Source of the DNA: Mycolicibacterium duvalii | Lineage (GTDB): Bacteria > Actinomycetota > Actinomycetes > Mycobacteriales > Mycobacteriaceae | DNA: 64,000 bases | Direction of reading: 5' to 3' | NCBI RefSeq assembly: GCF_010726645.1 | Contig: NZ_AP022563.1 | Coordinates: 2,914,001-2,978,000, forward strand | Shown here: one piece after another, positions 37,311 to 46,278 of the stretch | Numbering within the stretch: the first letter of the stretch is position 1 | How the letters are laid out: every line of letters starts with the position of its first letter | The notes under the pieces: model-generated | What the model saw: the letters and a program-made list of their open reading frames with translations, nothing else | What the model was told of the DNA's origin: nothing | The model's database searches: none | Program-made: the position numbers and the translations under genes

Positions 37311-38777
37311 ATGCCTGCTGCTCCCCTGACCCGTGTCGTCTCGGCGGTGGTGGCGTTGACGGTGGTGATCGGCACCGGGGTGGCGTGGAGCAAAGTCCGC
37401 TCCTTCGAGTCCGGTATCAACCACATCAGTTCGGTCGCGCTGGGCGACGGCGGCGAGGACGGCGCGGTCGACGTGCTGCTGGTCGGCATGGACAGCCGCA
37501 CCGACGCGCACGGCAACCCGCTCAGCCAGGAAGAACTGGCCACGCTGCGCGCCGGCAACGACGTCTCGACCAGCACCGACACCATCATCCTGGTGCGCAT
37601 CCCGAACAACGGGCGCTCGGCCACAGCCATCTCGATCCCGCGCGACTCCTATGTCGAGGCGCCCGGGCTGGGCAAGATGAAGATCAACGGCGTGTACGGC
37701 GATGTGCATCTGGCCACGATGAAGGAGCTCGTCGAGCAGCAGGGCGAGGACCCAACGGTCGCGCAGCAGGAGGCCGCCGAAGCCGGCCGCGAGGAGCTGA
37801 TCAAGACTGTCGCCAACCTGACCGGGGTGACCGTCGACCACTACGCCGAGATCGGGCTGCTCGGCTTCGCGTTGATCACCGACGCGCTCGGCGGGGTCAA
37901 TGTGTGCCTCAAAGATGCGGTCTACGAACCGCTTTCGGGGGCGGACTTCCCGGCCGGGTGGCAGAAGCTGAACGGGCCGCAGGCGCTGAGTTTCGTGCGG
38001 CAGCGCCACGACCTGCCGCGCGGCGACCTGGACCGGGTGACGCGTCAGCAGGCGTTCATGGCTTCGCTTGCCCACGAGGTGATTTCGAGCAAGACGCTGT
38101 CCAGTCCGGCGACGCTGAACCGGCTCGAGGACGCGGTGCAGCGCTCGGTGGTGCTCTCCGACGGTTGGGACATCATGGATTTCGCCGAGCAGCTGCAGAA
38201 GCTCGCCGGCGGCAACGTGGCGTTCGCGACCATTCCGATCGTCGAGGAAGCAGGCTGGAGCGACGACGGCATGCAGAGCGTGGTGCGCGTCGACCCCAGC
38301 GAGGTGCGCTCCTGGGTCGACGGCCTGCTGCACGAGCAGGAGCAGGGCAACACCGAAGAGGTCACCTACAGCCCCGACAAGACCACCGTCGAGGTGCTCA
38401 ACGACACCGACATCAACGGCCTGGCCGCTGCGGTGTCGCATGTGGTGACCAGCAAGGGCTTCAAGCCCGGACCGGTCGGCAACAACGAGGGCGACAAGGT
38501 GATGACGACACAGGTGCAGGCCGCCAAGGCCGACGACCTGGGCGCGCAGGCGGTCGCCACCGAACTCGGCGGCCTCAAGATCGTCGAGAACAGCGCGGTG
38601 CCCGAGGGCGCGGTGCGGGTGATCCTGGCCGACGACTACACCGGTCCCGGCTCGGGTCTGGACGGCACCGACGTGATGCTCTCGGCGCCGGTGACCGCGC
38701 AGGCCGGCGGCGAGGCGCTGCCGGCGGCGTCGCCGATCATCACCGCCGGCTCCGACGATCCCGAGTGCGTGAACTGA
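37311..38777 (+). CDS. lcp1: LytR-CpsA-Psr family ligase (Lcp1-like)
   Basis: 488 residues. One N-terminal membrane helix (about 8-26) and an extracytoplasmic LCP domain with VLLVGMDSRT, STDTIILVRI, AISIPRDSYV, KINGVYGD and FVRQRHDLPRGDLDRV (catalytic Arg/Asp set). A LytR_C domain (about 350-440; TVEVLNDTDINGLAAAV) follows. Lcp1 (Rv3267) attaches arabinogalactan to peptidoglycan. Placement beside rmlD and wbbL fits that pathway. Confidence 0.95.
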   Translation: MPAAPLTRVVSAVVALTVVIGTGVAWSKVRSFESGINHISSVALGDGGEDGAVDVLLVGMDSRTDAHGNPLSQEELATLRAGNDVSTSTDTIILVRIPNNGRSATAISIPRDSYVEAPGLGKMKINGVYGDVHLATMKELVEQQGEDPTVAQQEAAEAGREELIKTVANLTGVTVDHYAEIGLLGFALITDALGGVNVCLKDAVYEPLSGADFPAGWQKLNGPQALSFVRQRHDLPRGDLDRVTRQQAFMASLAHEVISSKTLSSPATLNRLEDAVQRSVVLSDGWDIMDFAEQLQKLAGGNVAFATIPIVEEAGWSDDGMQSVVRVDPSEVRSWVDGLLHEQEQGNTEEVTYSPDKTTVEVLNDTDINGLAAAVSHVVTSKGFKPGPVGNNEGDKVMTTQVQAAKADDLGAQAVATELGGLKIVENSAVPEGAVRVILADDYTGPGSGLDGTDVMLSAPVTAQAGGEALPAASPIITAGSDDPECVN

Positions 38778-38778
38778 C

Positions 38779-39489
38779 GTGACCAACGTCAGTTCGGCCA
38801 TTCTCGATCCGCTGCTGGCCACCAACCCCGCGGGCCCGCGGATCACCTACTACGACGACGCGACCGGTGAGCGCATCGAGTGCTCGACGGCGACGCTGGC
38901 CAACTGGGCGGCCAAGACCGCCAATTTGCTGCGCGACGAGCTGGGCGCCGGGGCCGGCAGCCGGGTCGCCGTACTGCTGCCGGCGCACTGGCAGACCGCG
39001 GCGGTGCTGTTCGGGGTGTGGTGGATCGGCGCCGAGGTCGTGTTGAGCGGCGATGCCGACGTGGCGCTGTGCACGGCGGACCGGCTCGGCGAGGCGGACG
39101 CGGCGGTCGGCATGGGCGAGGTCGCGGTGTTGTCGCTGGACCCGTTCGGCAAGCCGGCGCCGGATCTGCCGGTCGGCGTGACCGATTACGCGACGGCGGT
39201 GCGGGTGCACGGGGATCAGATCGTGCCGGAGACAGTGCCGGGTCCGGCGTTGGAGGGCCGCTCGGCCGACGACGTCCTTGCCGCGGCGCGGGCGTCGGCG
39301 GACGCGCAGGGCTTCACGGCGAGCGACCGGGTGCTGTCGACCCGGGCCTGGGACAGCGCCGACGACATCGTCGAACGGCTACTCGCGGTATACATAATTG
39401 GTGCGTCACTCGTGCAAGTGGCGAACTCTGACACCTCGTTGCTGGAGCGTCGGCGCGAAACGGAAAGATTGACTAAAACGTTACCGTGA
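38779..39489 (+). CDS. TIGR03089-family protein
   Basis: 236 residues, GTG 38779, one base after the LCP stop. It resembles the N-terminal part of AMP-forming acyl-CoA synthetases (YYDDATGERIECSTATLANWAAKTANLL, VAVLLPAHWQTAAVLFGVWWIGA) but lacks the P-loop and C-terminal domain, as in Rv3268. It is probably non-enzymatic or a binding remnant of an adenylation fold; role unknown. Co-transcribed with lcp1. Confidence 0.88.
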   Translation: MTNVSSAILDPLLATNPAGPRITYYDDATGERIECSTATLANWAAKTANLLRDELGAGAGSRVAVLLPAHWQTAAVLFGVWWIGAEVVLSGDADVALCTADRLGEADAAVGMGEVAVLSLDPFGKPAPDLPVGVTDYATAVRVHGDQIVPETVPGPALEGRSADDVLAAARASADAQGFTASDRVLSTRAWDSADDIVERLLAVYIIGASLVQVANSDTSLLERRRETERLTKTLP

Positions 39490-39620
39490 CCTTATCGTTT
39501 CCGTAGCCACACACTGTTCTCAGGATCGACGCCCACACTCGTACATGCCGGTTTGTGCAGTTTTGGCAAAGCTGGACCCTTTGAGAGACGCAGAGGGCCA
39601 CGCCTGCGAGGAGGGCGCTG

Positions 39621-39944
39621 ATGGATTCGACCATCACGGCAGTCGCCGTCGTCATCGTCCTTGCTGTCTGGCACGCCCATAACCGCCGCCACCCCGGCTG
39701 GCGGGCCAGCTCCGACGGTCGATTCAACATCTACTGCGGCTATGCGCTGGTCGCGATCGCGACGTACTGGCTGCACACCGCTCCTACGGCGACCGGCTGG
39801 GAATGGGCCGTCGGCAATCTGTGGGCGCTGGGCGCGATGCTGGCGTTCGTCACCGGGTTCGGCGCGCTGAACCGGGTGACGGCAGAGCACGCCCTCTCGG
39901 CTCAGCTGCTGGAATCCCTCGAAGGGTCGACCACTAACCTCTAG
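39621..39944 (+). CDS. Small integral membrane protein
   Basis: 107 residues; ATG 39621 has GAGGAGGG five bases upstream. Three hydrophobic segments (about 6-17, 39-52 and 65-83) separate short loops. HAHNRRHPGWRASSDGRF is the basic first loop. It is followed after two bases by birA. No family was recognised. Confidence 0.75.
   Translation: MDSTITAVAVVIVLAVWHAHNRRHPGWRASSDGRFNIYCGYALVAIATYWLHTAPTATGWEWAVGNLWALGAMLAFVTGFGALNRVTAEHALSAQLLESLEGSTTNL
39935..39940 (+). promoter_or_regulatory. Leaderless -10 element for birA
   Basis: TAACCT ends six bases before the birA GTG and lies in the 3' end of the small membrane-protein gene. Confidence 0.4.
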
Positions 39945-39946
39945 GC

Positions 39947-40708
39947 GTGTCTGCACCGCTGGATGTCGATCAGTTGCGCGCGTCGGTCTCTGGGACAGGA
40001 TGGCGCCGCGTCGACGTTGTCGAGGAGACCGGGTCGACCAACGCCGACTTGGTGGCGCGCGCTGCGTCGGAGGACATCGCCGGGGCGGTGCTGCTGGCCG
40101 AACACCAGCGCGCGGGACGCGGACGCCATGGCCGCAGCTGGTCGGCGCCGCCGCGGTCGCAGATCGCGATGTCGTTCGGCGTCGACACCGCCGGGGTGTC
40201 CCCGGATGCGTGGGGCTGGCTGCCGCTGATCACCGGTCTGGCCGTTGTCGAGTCGGTGCGTGAGCTAGGTGTCGACGCGGGGCTGAAGTGGCCCAACGAT
40301 GTGCTGGTCGGTGACGGCAAGCTGGCCGGCATCCTGGCTGAGGTGGCCGGCACCGTGGTGGTGGTCGGCGTGGGGCTCAACGTCAGCCTCACCGAGGATG
40401 CGCTGCCCGACCCGCGGGCGGTGTCGCTGACGATGCTCGGGGTCTCGGTGGACCGCACCGTGCTCACCGGGCGTCTGCTCGTGGCGCTGGACCGGCTGGT
40501 GCAGCGCTGGCGGCGCTCGGACCCTGCCCTGGCCGACGACTACCGCCGGGTCAGCACGACCATCGGCTCGCAGGTGCGGGCACATCTGCCCGGCGACTCC
40601 GACATCGTCGGTACCGCAACGGGAATCGACGCGAGTGGCCGACTGCTGATCGACTCCGACGAGACGACGGCGACGGTCTCAGCCGGCGACATCACCCATC
40701 TGCGCTGA
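39947..40708 (+). CDS. birA: Biotin-protein ligase
   Basis: 253 residues from GTG 39947. Activates biotin and attaches it to acyl-CoA carboxylase biotin domains. Biotinyl-AMP loop AGRGRHGRSW, VEETGSTNADL and LKWPNDVLVGDGKLAGIL are intact, and a short C-terminal domain follows. There is no N-terminal HTH, so it is not a repressor. In M. tuberculosis birA (Rv3279c) neighbours accD5; that partner is absent here, so order has been rearranged. Confidence 0.95.
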   Translation: MSAPLDVDQLRASVSGTGWRRVDVVEETGSTNADLVARAASEDIAGAVLLAEHQRAGRGRHGRSWSAPPRSQIAMSFGVDTAGVSPDAWGWLPLITGLAVVESVRELGVDAGLKWPNDVLVGDGKLAGILAEVAGTVVVVGVGLNVSLTEDALPDPRAVSLTMLGVSVDRTVLTGRLLVALDRLVQRWRRSDPALADDYRRVSTTIGSQVRAHLPGDSDIVGTATGIDASGRLLIDSDETTATVSAGDITHLR

Positions 40709-40732
40709 CTCTTTCTGCCCGCGAAAGTGCCC

Positions 40733-40751
40733 CGCGGAATAGCACTCCCGG
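40733..40751 (+). repeat. Dispersed repeat family B, third copy
   Basis: CGCGGAATAGCACTCCCGG, 17 of 19 identical to 33413-33431. It lies 25 bases after birA, with no DUF559 gene nearby. Confidence 0.75.
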
Positions 40752-40836
40752 TCGTGATTCGTCGCTCGCAGCGACCATGAGCTCACTCTCGCGGTCGATC
40801 CGGGCCGGCGCGCCGGCAGAGCGCGAATTTTGGCCG

Positions 40837-40897
40837 CGCGAAGGTGCACCCACGGTAGTCAGCCATGAACGGCGACTACCGTGGGTGCACTCTCGCG
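40837..40897. terminator. Long hairpin between convergent birA and fadE25
   Basis: A perfect 17-bp inverted repeat (arms 40844-40860 and 40874-40890, GTGCACCCACGGTAGTC) with 13-base loop. It extends to about 24 bp with one mismatch and one G-T pair. Placed between two convergent genes, it is likely a two-way transcription terminator. Confidence 0.8.
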
Positions 40898-40906
40898 AAC
40901 CCCCGC

Positions 40907-42076
40907 CTACTTCAGCAGGGCGCGGCTCATCACCACGCGCTGAATCTGGTTGGTGCCCTCGTAGATCTGGGTGATCTTGGCGTCGCGCATCATCCGCTCG
41001 ACCGGGAAGTCGACCGTGTAGCCGGCACCGCCGAACAGCTGCACCGCGTCGGTGGTGACCTCCATGGCCACATCCGAGGCCAGGCACTTCGACGCCGCGG
41101 AGATGAAGCCGAGATTGCCCTCGCCCCGCTCGGCGCGTGCGGCCGCGCTGTAGACCATCAGCCGGGCGGACTCGACCTTCATCGCCATGTCGGCGAGCAT
41201 GAACTGCACGGCCTGGTTGTCGGCGACCGGCCGGCCGAACTGCTTGCGGTCCTTGGTGTATTCGATAGCCGCGTCCAGCGCGCCCTGCGCGATGCCGACG
41301 GCCTGCGCGCCGATGGTCGGGCGGGTGTGGTCCAGCGTCGCCAGCGCGGTCTTGAAGCCGGTGCCCGGGTCGCCGATGATCCGGTCGCCCGGGATGCGGC
41401 AGTTCTCGAAGTACAGCTCGGTGGTCGGTGAGCCCTTGATGCCGAGCTTCTTCTCCTTGGGCCCGATCGAGAAGCCCTCGTCGTCGATGTGCACCATGAA
41501 CGCCGAGATGCCGTTGGCGCCCTTGTCCGGGTCGGTGACCGCCATCACCGTGTACCACGACGACTTGCCGCCGTTCGTGATCCAGCACTTGGCGCCGTTG
41601 AGGATCCAGTCGTCGCCGTCGGCCTTGGCGCGGGTGCGCATGGCGGCTGCGTCGCTGCCGGCCTCCCGCTCGGAGAGCGCGTAGGACGCCATCGCCTCAC
41701 CGGATGCGATGCCGGGCAGCACCTTCTGCTTCAGCTCGTCGGAGCCGCGCAGGATCAGCCCCATCGTGCCCAGCTTGTTGACCGCCGGGATCAGCGAGGC
41801 CGACGCGTCCACTCGGGCGACCTCTTCGATCACGATGCACGCCGCGACCGAGTCCGCGCCCTGACCGCCGTACTCCTCGGGTACGTGGACGGCGTTGAAG
41901 CCCGAGGACACCAGCGCGTCGAGCGCCTCCTGGGGGAAGCGCGAGTTCTCGTCGACGTCGGCGGCGTGCGGCGCGATCTCCTTCTCACACAGCGCGCGGA
42001 TCGCCTCTCGCAGCTCCTGATGTTCCTCAGGCAGCTGGAACAGATCGAACGACGGATTTCCAGCCCAACTGGCCAT
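40907..42076 (-). CDS. fadE25: Acyl-CoA dehydrogenase FadE25
   Basis: 389 residues from ATG 42076, which has AAGGAG six bases upstream; the ATG at 42082 overlaps that site. Fold signatures are ALSEREAGSDAAAMRTRA, WITNGGKSSWYTVMAV, and the C-terminal QLFGGAGYTVDFPVERMMRD with IYEGTNQIQR, where the Glu of YEGTN is the expected catalytic base. It is a FAD-dependent acyl-CoA dehydrogenase of short/branched-chain type (Rv3274c). Confidence 0.96.
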   Translation of the reverse strand: MASWAGNPSFDLFQLPEEHQELREAIRALCEKEIAPHAADVDENSRFPQEALDALVSSGFNAVHVPEEYGGQGADSVAACIVIEEVARVDASASLIPAVNKLGTMGLILRGSDELKQKVLPGIASGEAMASYALSEREAGSDAAAMRTRAKADGDDWILNGAKCWITNGGKSSWYTVMAVTDPDKGANGISAFMVHIDDEGFSIGPKEKKLGIKGSPTTELYFENCRIPGDRIIGDPGTGFKTALATLDHTRPTIGAQAVGIAQGALDAAIEYTKDRKQFGRPVADNQAVQFMLADMAMKVESARLMVYSAAARAERGEGNLGFISAASKCLASDVAMEVTTDAVQLFGGAGYTVDFPVERMMRDAKITQIYEGTNQIQRVVMSRALLK

Positions 42077-42212
42077 TGTCATCTCCTTGCTACTCGCCGG
42101 TAACTTTAGCCTGTATGCGCTGTGACGCGAAGTCCGGTCCCGCCCCGCTTCTCAGGTAAACCTCAGCGGGAGACTGGGTTGCCTCTCACCTTCGATGGGT
42201 ACTTTCCACAAC

Positions 42213-42404
42213 ATGCAGACGTACATCGATGGCTCGGCATTCCGCCGTACCGCGCACTGCGACTGTGGTTGGAACGGTACTCCTCGCTGGATGCGGGCAT
42301 CAGCAGTCGTGGACGCGGGCATGCATGCTGCGGAGACCGGCCACATCGCGGGTGCCGTGCCCGTGCCGACGGCCGAGCCGCTGGTCGTCCTGCGCGCGTC
42401 GTAG
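42213..42404 (+). CDS. Small conserved-looking Cys/His protein
   Basis: 63 residues from ATG 42213. A TACTTT hexamer ends seven bases upstream, fitting a leaderless start; ATG 42195 would add six residues. TAHCDCGWNGTPRWMRASAVVDAGMHAAETGHIAG places two Cys and three His that could bind zinc. No known family. It is plausible by composition and length but lacks other support. Confidence 0.5.
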   Translation: MQTYIDGSAFRRTAHCDCGWNGTPRWMRASAVVDAGMHAAETGHIAGAVPVPTAEPLVVLRAS

Positions 42405-42452
42405 GAGCATCACGCGCGACGTTGCGCAATGCCGCACGCGCAGCTCAAGGGA

Positions 42453-43088
42453 TCAGCAGGTAAAGCTGCGCAATTCTGGCGCGGGCACTCCGTCCAGGAT
42501 GGCCTGCCAGGTGCAGATCTCAGCCGGGAACTCCACGTAGCGTTCCCAGGTCCCGTTGACGAGCCGAATCAGCGACTGCGTGTCAACCTCTCCGGTGGTG
42601 ACAAACGCCCAATTGCCGTAGCAGCGCTCGACGGTTACCGGCTCGCCGATGTCGTCAGCGATCACCGACGCCTCGCACGGAATCCAGGTGGGTTCAGGGC
42701 TGGCCTGTTCCGGGAGCACCCGAATCTCGCCGCCGAACTCGTCACGGCACGTGCTCAGGTAGCCGTACTCGTCAGCGGTCGCAGCGGTCGGCGTGACACA
42801 CAGCCAGCCGTCGAACTCCGCCGTCCATGTGTTGCCGCTGTGCACCAACACTGGGTCGTGCAGGTAGCGGTCGACGATCTCCATGGCGTCGCCGCATGAG
42901 GTGGGTCCCGAAACCACCTTGACGGTCCCCCGCACTCCGGTGCCCGGGTAGGCGACGACACCGCATCCCCCCGCGAACGTCGACGGCGTCTTCGCCGGCT
43001 GAGCGTGCGCAGATCCGGCAGCCCACCCCGTGCCGATGACGACGGCTGCGGCGGCCATCATTGCGATGGCGATAGCCCGGAAAGCCAT
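42453..43088 (-). CDS. Secreted cysteine-containing protein
   Basis: 211 residues from ATG 43088, preceded by GAGGGGGC. A Sec signal peptide (MAFRAIAIAMMAAAAVVIGT to AHAQPA, cleavage near 32) precedes a domain with eight cysteines (GGCGVV, PTSCGD, WLCVTP, STCRDE, IPCEAS, ERCYGN, EICTWQ, FTC). These probably form four disulfides. The family is unrecognised. The longer frame to 43196 hides the signal peptide and was not used. Confidence 0.83.
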   Translation of the reverse strand: MAFRAIAIAMMAAAAVVIGTGWAAGSAHAQPAKTPSTFAGGCGVVAYPGTGVRGTVKVVSGPTSCGDAMEIVDRYLHDPVLVHSGNTWTAEFDGWLCVTPTAATADEYGYLSTCRDEFGGEIRVLPEQASPEPTWIPCEASVIADDIGEPVTVERCYGNWAFVTTGEVDTQSLIRLVNGTWERYVEFPAEICTWQAILDGVPAPELRSFTC

Positions 43089-43391
43089 CGTCGCCCCCTC
43101 CGATTGGCCCGACCTACACCCATTGTGCGCCCGCGACTGACCTGCACCGGAGATTTCCAGCGTCGCGTGCGTCGCGCAGACGCCGATTTGTGTCATCCGT
43201 TCGTACGAATCTTCGGACGACGCGCCTAATGACAGGCCTTATTTACGCATGCGGTGATTTACTCAGAGCCGCTTCAGCAAACTTCTCGCGGGAATGCGTT
43301 CGTACCGATTCGGAATGGTGGCCTGCCCCAGGGCGGGGCTGGAAGTCCGTAATTGCATGTTTCGGCAAGCCCGCCCGGTCAGGGGGTCGTG
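43089..43391. promoter_or_regulatory. Divergent upstream region of the secreted and M23 genes
   Basis: 303 bases without a gene. It holds a 10-bp palindrome TTCGTACGAA (43200-43209) and a half match GTTCGTACCGA near 43299. The M23 ribosome-binding site AGGGGG ends six bases before its ATG. No convincing -35/-10 pair was identified. Confidence 0.4.
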
Positions 43392-45371
43392 ATGGGCTAC
43401 GGACGCTTCGTCGGGCGGGTCGGCACGTTGGCCGCCGCGTTGGGAATCGGGTTGGCGGTGGCGTCCTCACCGGCGGTGGCATGGGCCGACACCGACGCCA
43501 CCGCGCCGTCCGCCAGCCGCGACGACGACCGCACCGAATCCGACCGGCAGTCGCGCCGCACTCAGACACGACAAAGCGAGAAAGTCGCCAACGCAGCCAC
43601 CGTCGAGGTGAAGCGCCAACGCGGCACTGATATCGCCCCCGACGAGCGTTCCAACGAAAACTCCTTCGCCGGGCTGCATGAGAACGAGGACACCGACGAA
43701 CCCATCGAAGTCACTCAGGAGGTCCCGACCCGCAGTCCATCGGAGCGCCCCGAGCCACAGCCTGTGTCGCCGGTCCAGCTCGCCATCGAGGTGACACCCG
43801 CACCGGAGACAGCCGAGGAGCCCGAGACCGAAGCCCGAACGCTGACGATCGCGCCGGAACCGCTCTCAGCACCCGCGTCGCCCGAGATCCCTGGCGAGTC
43901 AACGATTCTGCTCGCCATGCTCGCCGCCGCCCGGCGACCGTCCACCACCGAGTTCCGTCAGGTGGCGGGCATTCAAGCCACCGAACTCGTTGGCGCGGTG
44001 CCGAACACCAACCCGACCGTCACGTCCATATCCGCTAGAACGCCAGGACTGTTCACCGCAAAGGTGCGGGGCCGCGTCCGCGCCACCGACCCGGACCGCG
44101 ACAAGCTTTCCTACTCCGCGACCGCGGCTCATGGCACGGTGACAATCAACTCGTGGGGGCTCTACACCTACACTCCGACAGCGGAAATCCGCCACGCATC
44201 CGCCGCCTCCGCCACCTGGCTCTCGGACCGGGTCAATGTGACCGTCACCGACGGATATGGCGGCGTCGCCACCACCTACATCGACGTGGTGATCCGGCCG
44301 AAGAACTACCGGCCCAGCGCGAGAGCCACGGTGGCCAAAGGTAATCCGGCCAACGGCATCGTCACCGGCAGGATCAACGTCACCGACCGCGACGGCGACG
44401 CCGTGACTTACACCGGCAGCGGATCCACCTCGCGCGGCACCGTGGTCGTCAACGCGGACGGCACCTTCGTCTACACCCCCACCGCCGCGGCGCGCGAAGC
44501 CGCCAGCAGCATCTTTCGCCGAAGTGACCGCTTCACCGTCACCGTGAACGACGGCCACGGCGGCATAAAGACGGTCGGCGTGCGCGTCGGCATCGTCCCG
44601 CCCAGCAAGAACGCCGCCCCCACCGTCGGCAACCCCAGCTACAGCATCACCGGAGTCAACGGCGCCGACGGCACCGTCACCGGCTACGTCAACATGGCCG
44701 ACCCCGACGGCTTCGGATTGACGTACTCCATCGCCGCAGGTGTCGCCGCCGGCACCGGATCGCTGGCCGTCAACGCCGCCTCAGGCAACTTCACCTTCAC
44801 CCCGACCGTCGGCGCCCGCGAGCACGCCCACGGCACCCCCGGCGAAGACACCGTCCGCTTCACCATCGCCGGCAGAGACGGGCTCTCCACCGCCACAGTC
44901 GAAGTCACCGCTGTCATCAGCCCCAAGGCGCCGCCGCCACCGCCTCCGCCGCCGAGCACTCGCATGCGCTGGCCGTTGGGCTCGGTCCAGGTCAACCGCT
45001 ACTTCGGCGGCAACGGCCACAACGGCATCGACCTGCATGTGACGATGAACCCGCGGACGCCGGTCTACGCCGCAGCTGACGGTGTGATCTCGTTCGAAGG
45101 CTACGGGCAGAATCATTCCTGGATGACCTGGGCGGCGGGCATCTGCGTGCTGGTCTGGCATCCGGGGCTAAACGTCTACTCGGGTTACGCACATCTGAGC
45201 AGCACGGTGATCAACAACGGGCAGAACGTCTCTCGCGGCCAATTGATTGGGTACGCCGGCTCCACCGGCAATTCGACCGGCCCGCACCTGCACTTCGAGG
45301 TGCTTCCGAGGACGCCGAACTTCAGCAACGGCTACTCGGGACGGATCGATCCGCTGCCCTATTTGCGATAG
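43392..45371 (+). CDS. Secreted M23 peptidase with cadherin/VCBS-like repeats
   Basis: 659 residues from ATG 43392. A signal peptide (to about AWADTDA) is followed by a Glu/Arg/Pro-rich disordered stretch. Three repeats of about 95 residues in 200-540 share a D-x-D-x-D start and end in YTPT or FTPT (VRATDPDRDKLSYSATAAHG, INVTDRDGDAVTYTGSG, VNMADPDGFGLTYSI). A poly-proline linker leads to the LytM/M23 domain with zinc ligands in HNGIDLH and HLHFEV. It should cut peptidoglycan cross-links outside the cell. Adhesion-type repeats fused to M23 are unusual. Confidence 0.9.
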   Translation: MGYGRFVGRVGTLAAALGIGLAVASSPAVAWADTDATAPSASRDDDRTESDRQSRRTQTRQSEKVANAATVEVKRQRGTDIAPDERSNENSFAGLHENEDTDEPIEVTQEVPTRSPSERPEPQPVSPVQLAIEVTPAPETAEEPETEARTLTIAPEPLSAPASPEIPGESTILLAMLAAARRPSTTEFRQVAGIQATELVGAVPNTNPTVTSISARTPGLFTAKVRGRVRATDPDRDKLSYSATAAHGTVTINSWGLYTYTPTAEIRHASAASATWLSDRVNVTVTDGYGGVATTYIDVVIRPKNYRPSARATVAKGNPANGIVTGRINVTDRDGDAVTYTGSGSTSRGTVVVNADGTFVYTPTAAAREAASSIFRRSDRFTVTVNDGHGGIKTVGVRVGIVPPSKNAAPTVGNPSYSITGVNGADGTVTGYVNMADPDGFGLTYSIAAGVAAGTGSLAVNAASGNFTFTPTVGAREHAHGTPGEDTVRFTIAGRDGLSTATVEVTAVISPKAPPPPPPPPSTRMRWPLGSVQVNRYFGGNGHNGIDLHVTMNPRTPVYAAADGVISFEGYGQNHSWMTWAAGICVLVWHPGLNVYSGYAHLSSTVINNGQNVSRGQLIGYAGSTGNSTGPHLHFEVLPRTPNFSNGYSGRIDPLPYLR

Positions 45372-46201
45372 GCGCGCGACGCCCGGGCGGCTCCCACCCG
45401 AGCCACGATCTCCTTCGGCCGATCGCCCGCGACCACCCTGACGACGAGCCAGCCCGCCGATTGGATGTACTCCATCCGCTTGATGTCCCGGCGATAGCTC
45501 TCCTGATCGGTGCGATGCTGTTCGCCGTCGTACTCGACGCCGACATTGATGTCGTCCCAGCCCATGTCGAGGTAGTACCGGCGATAGCCGTCCGGACGCA
45601 GGATGGGAATCTGGGTGGACGGCCGAGGGAATTTGCGCATGAGCAGGAGGCGCAGGCGAGTCTCTTGCGGTGATTCCGCTCCGGCATCGACCAGATCGAG
45701 CACGGCGTCCAGGCGTCGAACTCCTCTGTTGTGGCGATGGAGTGCGGCGAGATCGCGGACGTCGTCGGCCTTGAAATGCGTTGTCCGCGCCAGAGCATCG
45801 AGCCGGGCGACGGCTGCATCGACCGGACCGCGCCGCGCCAGATCGAACGCTGTCCGAACCGGCGACGTCACCGGCAGCCCCCGCACGCAGACTATTTCGT
45901 TGTCCAGCAGCGAATCGTTGCGCGTCACGATCCCTGTCGGCGCCCGATGGTTCGGCCAGTTCAATTCGATGGCGATATCGTCATCTATCCATCTCGCGCC
46001 GTGCAGCGCGGACGCCGCGAGCCCGGTGACGACGCCTTGGCGGTGCGACCACAGCCATGCCGCTGTCGTTCGGTCGTCGAGGCTCAGCGTGCTGAATTTG
46101 GGCGCGTAGACGTCAGGGAAGACCCGACGGTAGTGGGTGCGCAACTGGTGGCGCGTGAGCAGGCCCTGGCGCAGTGCCTCACTGCCGACGAAAACCCCCA
46201 C
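45359..46201 (-). CDS. DUF559 protein 3, putative PD-(D/E)XK nuclease
   Basis: 280 residues from GTG 46201 (VGVFVGSEALRQG), chosen by alignment with the two paralogues; the frame extends to 46267. Winged-helix LTRHQLRTHYRRVFPDVY, then a C-terminal core LDMGWDDINVGVEYDGEQH. The motif is D...N-V-G-V-E-Y, so the Lys of proteins 1 and 2 (KIA) is replaced by Asn at that position. It overlaps the M23 gene by 13 bases at the 3' end. CTATCCACAG lies upstream (46240-46249). Confidence 0.83.
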   Translation of the reverse strand: MGVFVGSEALRQGLLTRHQLRTHYRRVFPDVYAPKFSTLSLDDRTTAAWLWSHRQGVVTGLAASALHGARWIDDDIAIELNWPNHRAPTGIVTRNDSLLDNEIVCVRGLPVTSPVRTAFDLARRGPVDAAVARLDALARTTHFKADDVRDLAALHRHNRGVRRLDAVLDLVDAGAESPQETRLRLLLMRKFPRPSTQIPILRPDGYRRYYLDMGWDDINVGVEYDGEQHRTDQESYRRDIKRMEYIQSAGWLVVRVVAGDRPKEIVARVGAARASRAYRK

Positions 46202-46278
46202 ACAGGAAGCGTGGCACTGCCGACGATGGTCCTGGCGAGCTATCCACAGGCGGCGCCGAGATTCCACAGTGCAGTGAA

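Noticed and set aside
42195..42212. Extended start for the small gene at 42213
   Set aside because: ATG 42195 has no ribosome-binding site, while ATG 42213 has a leaderless -10 at the right distance.
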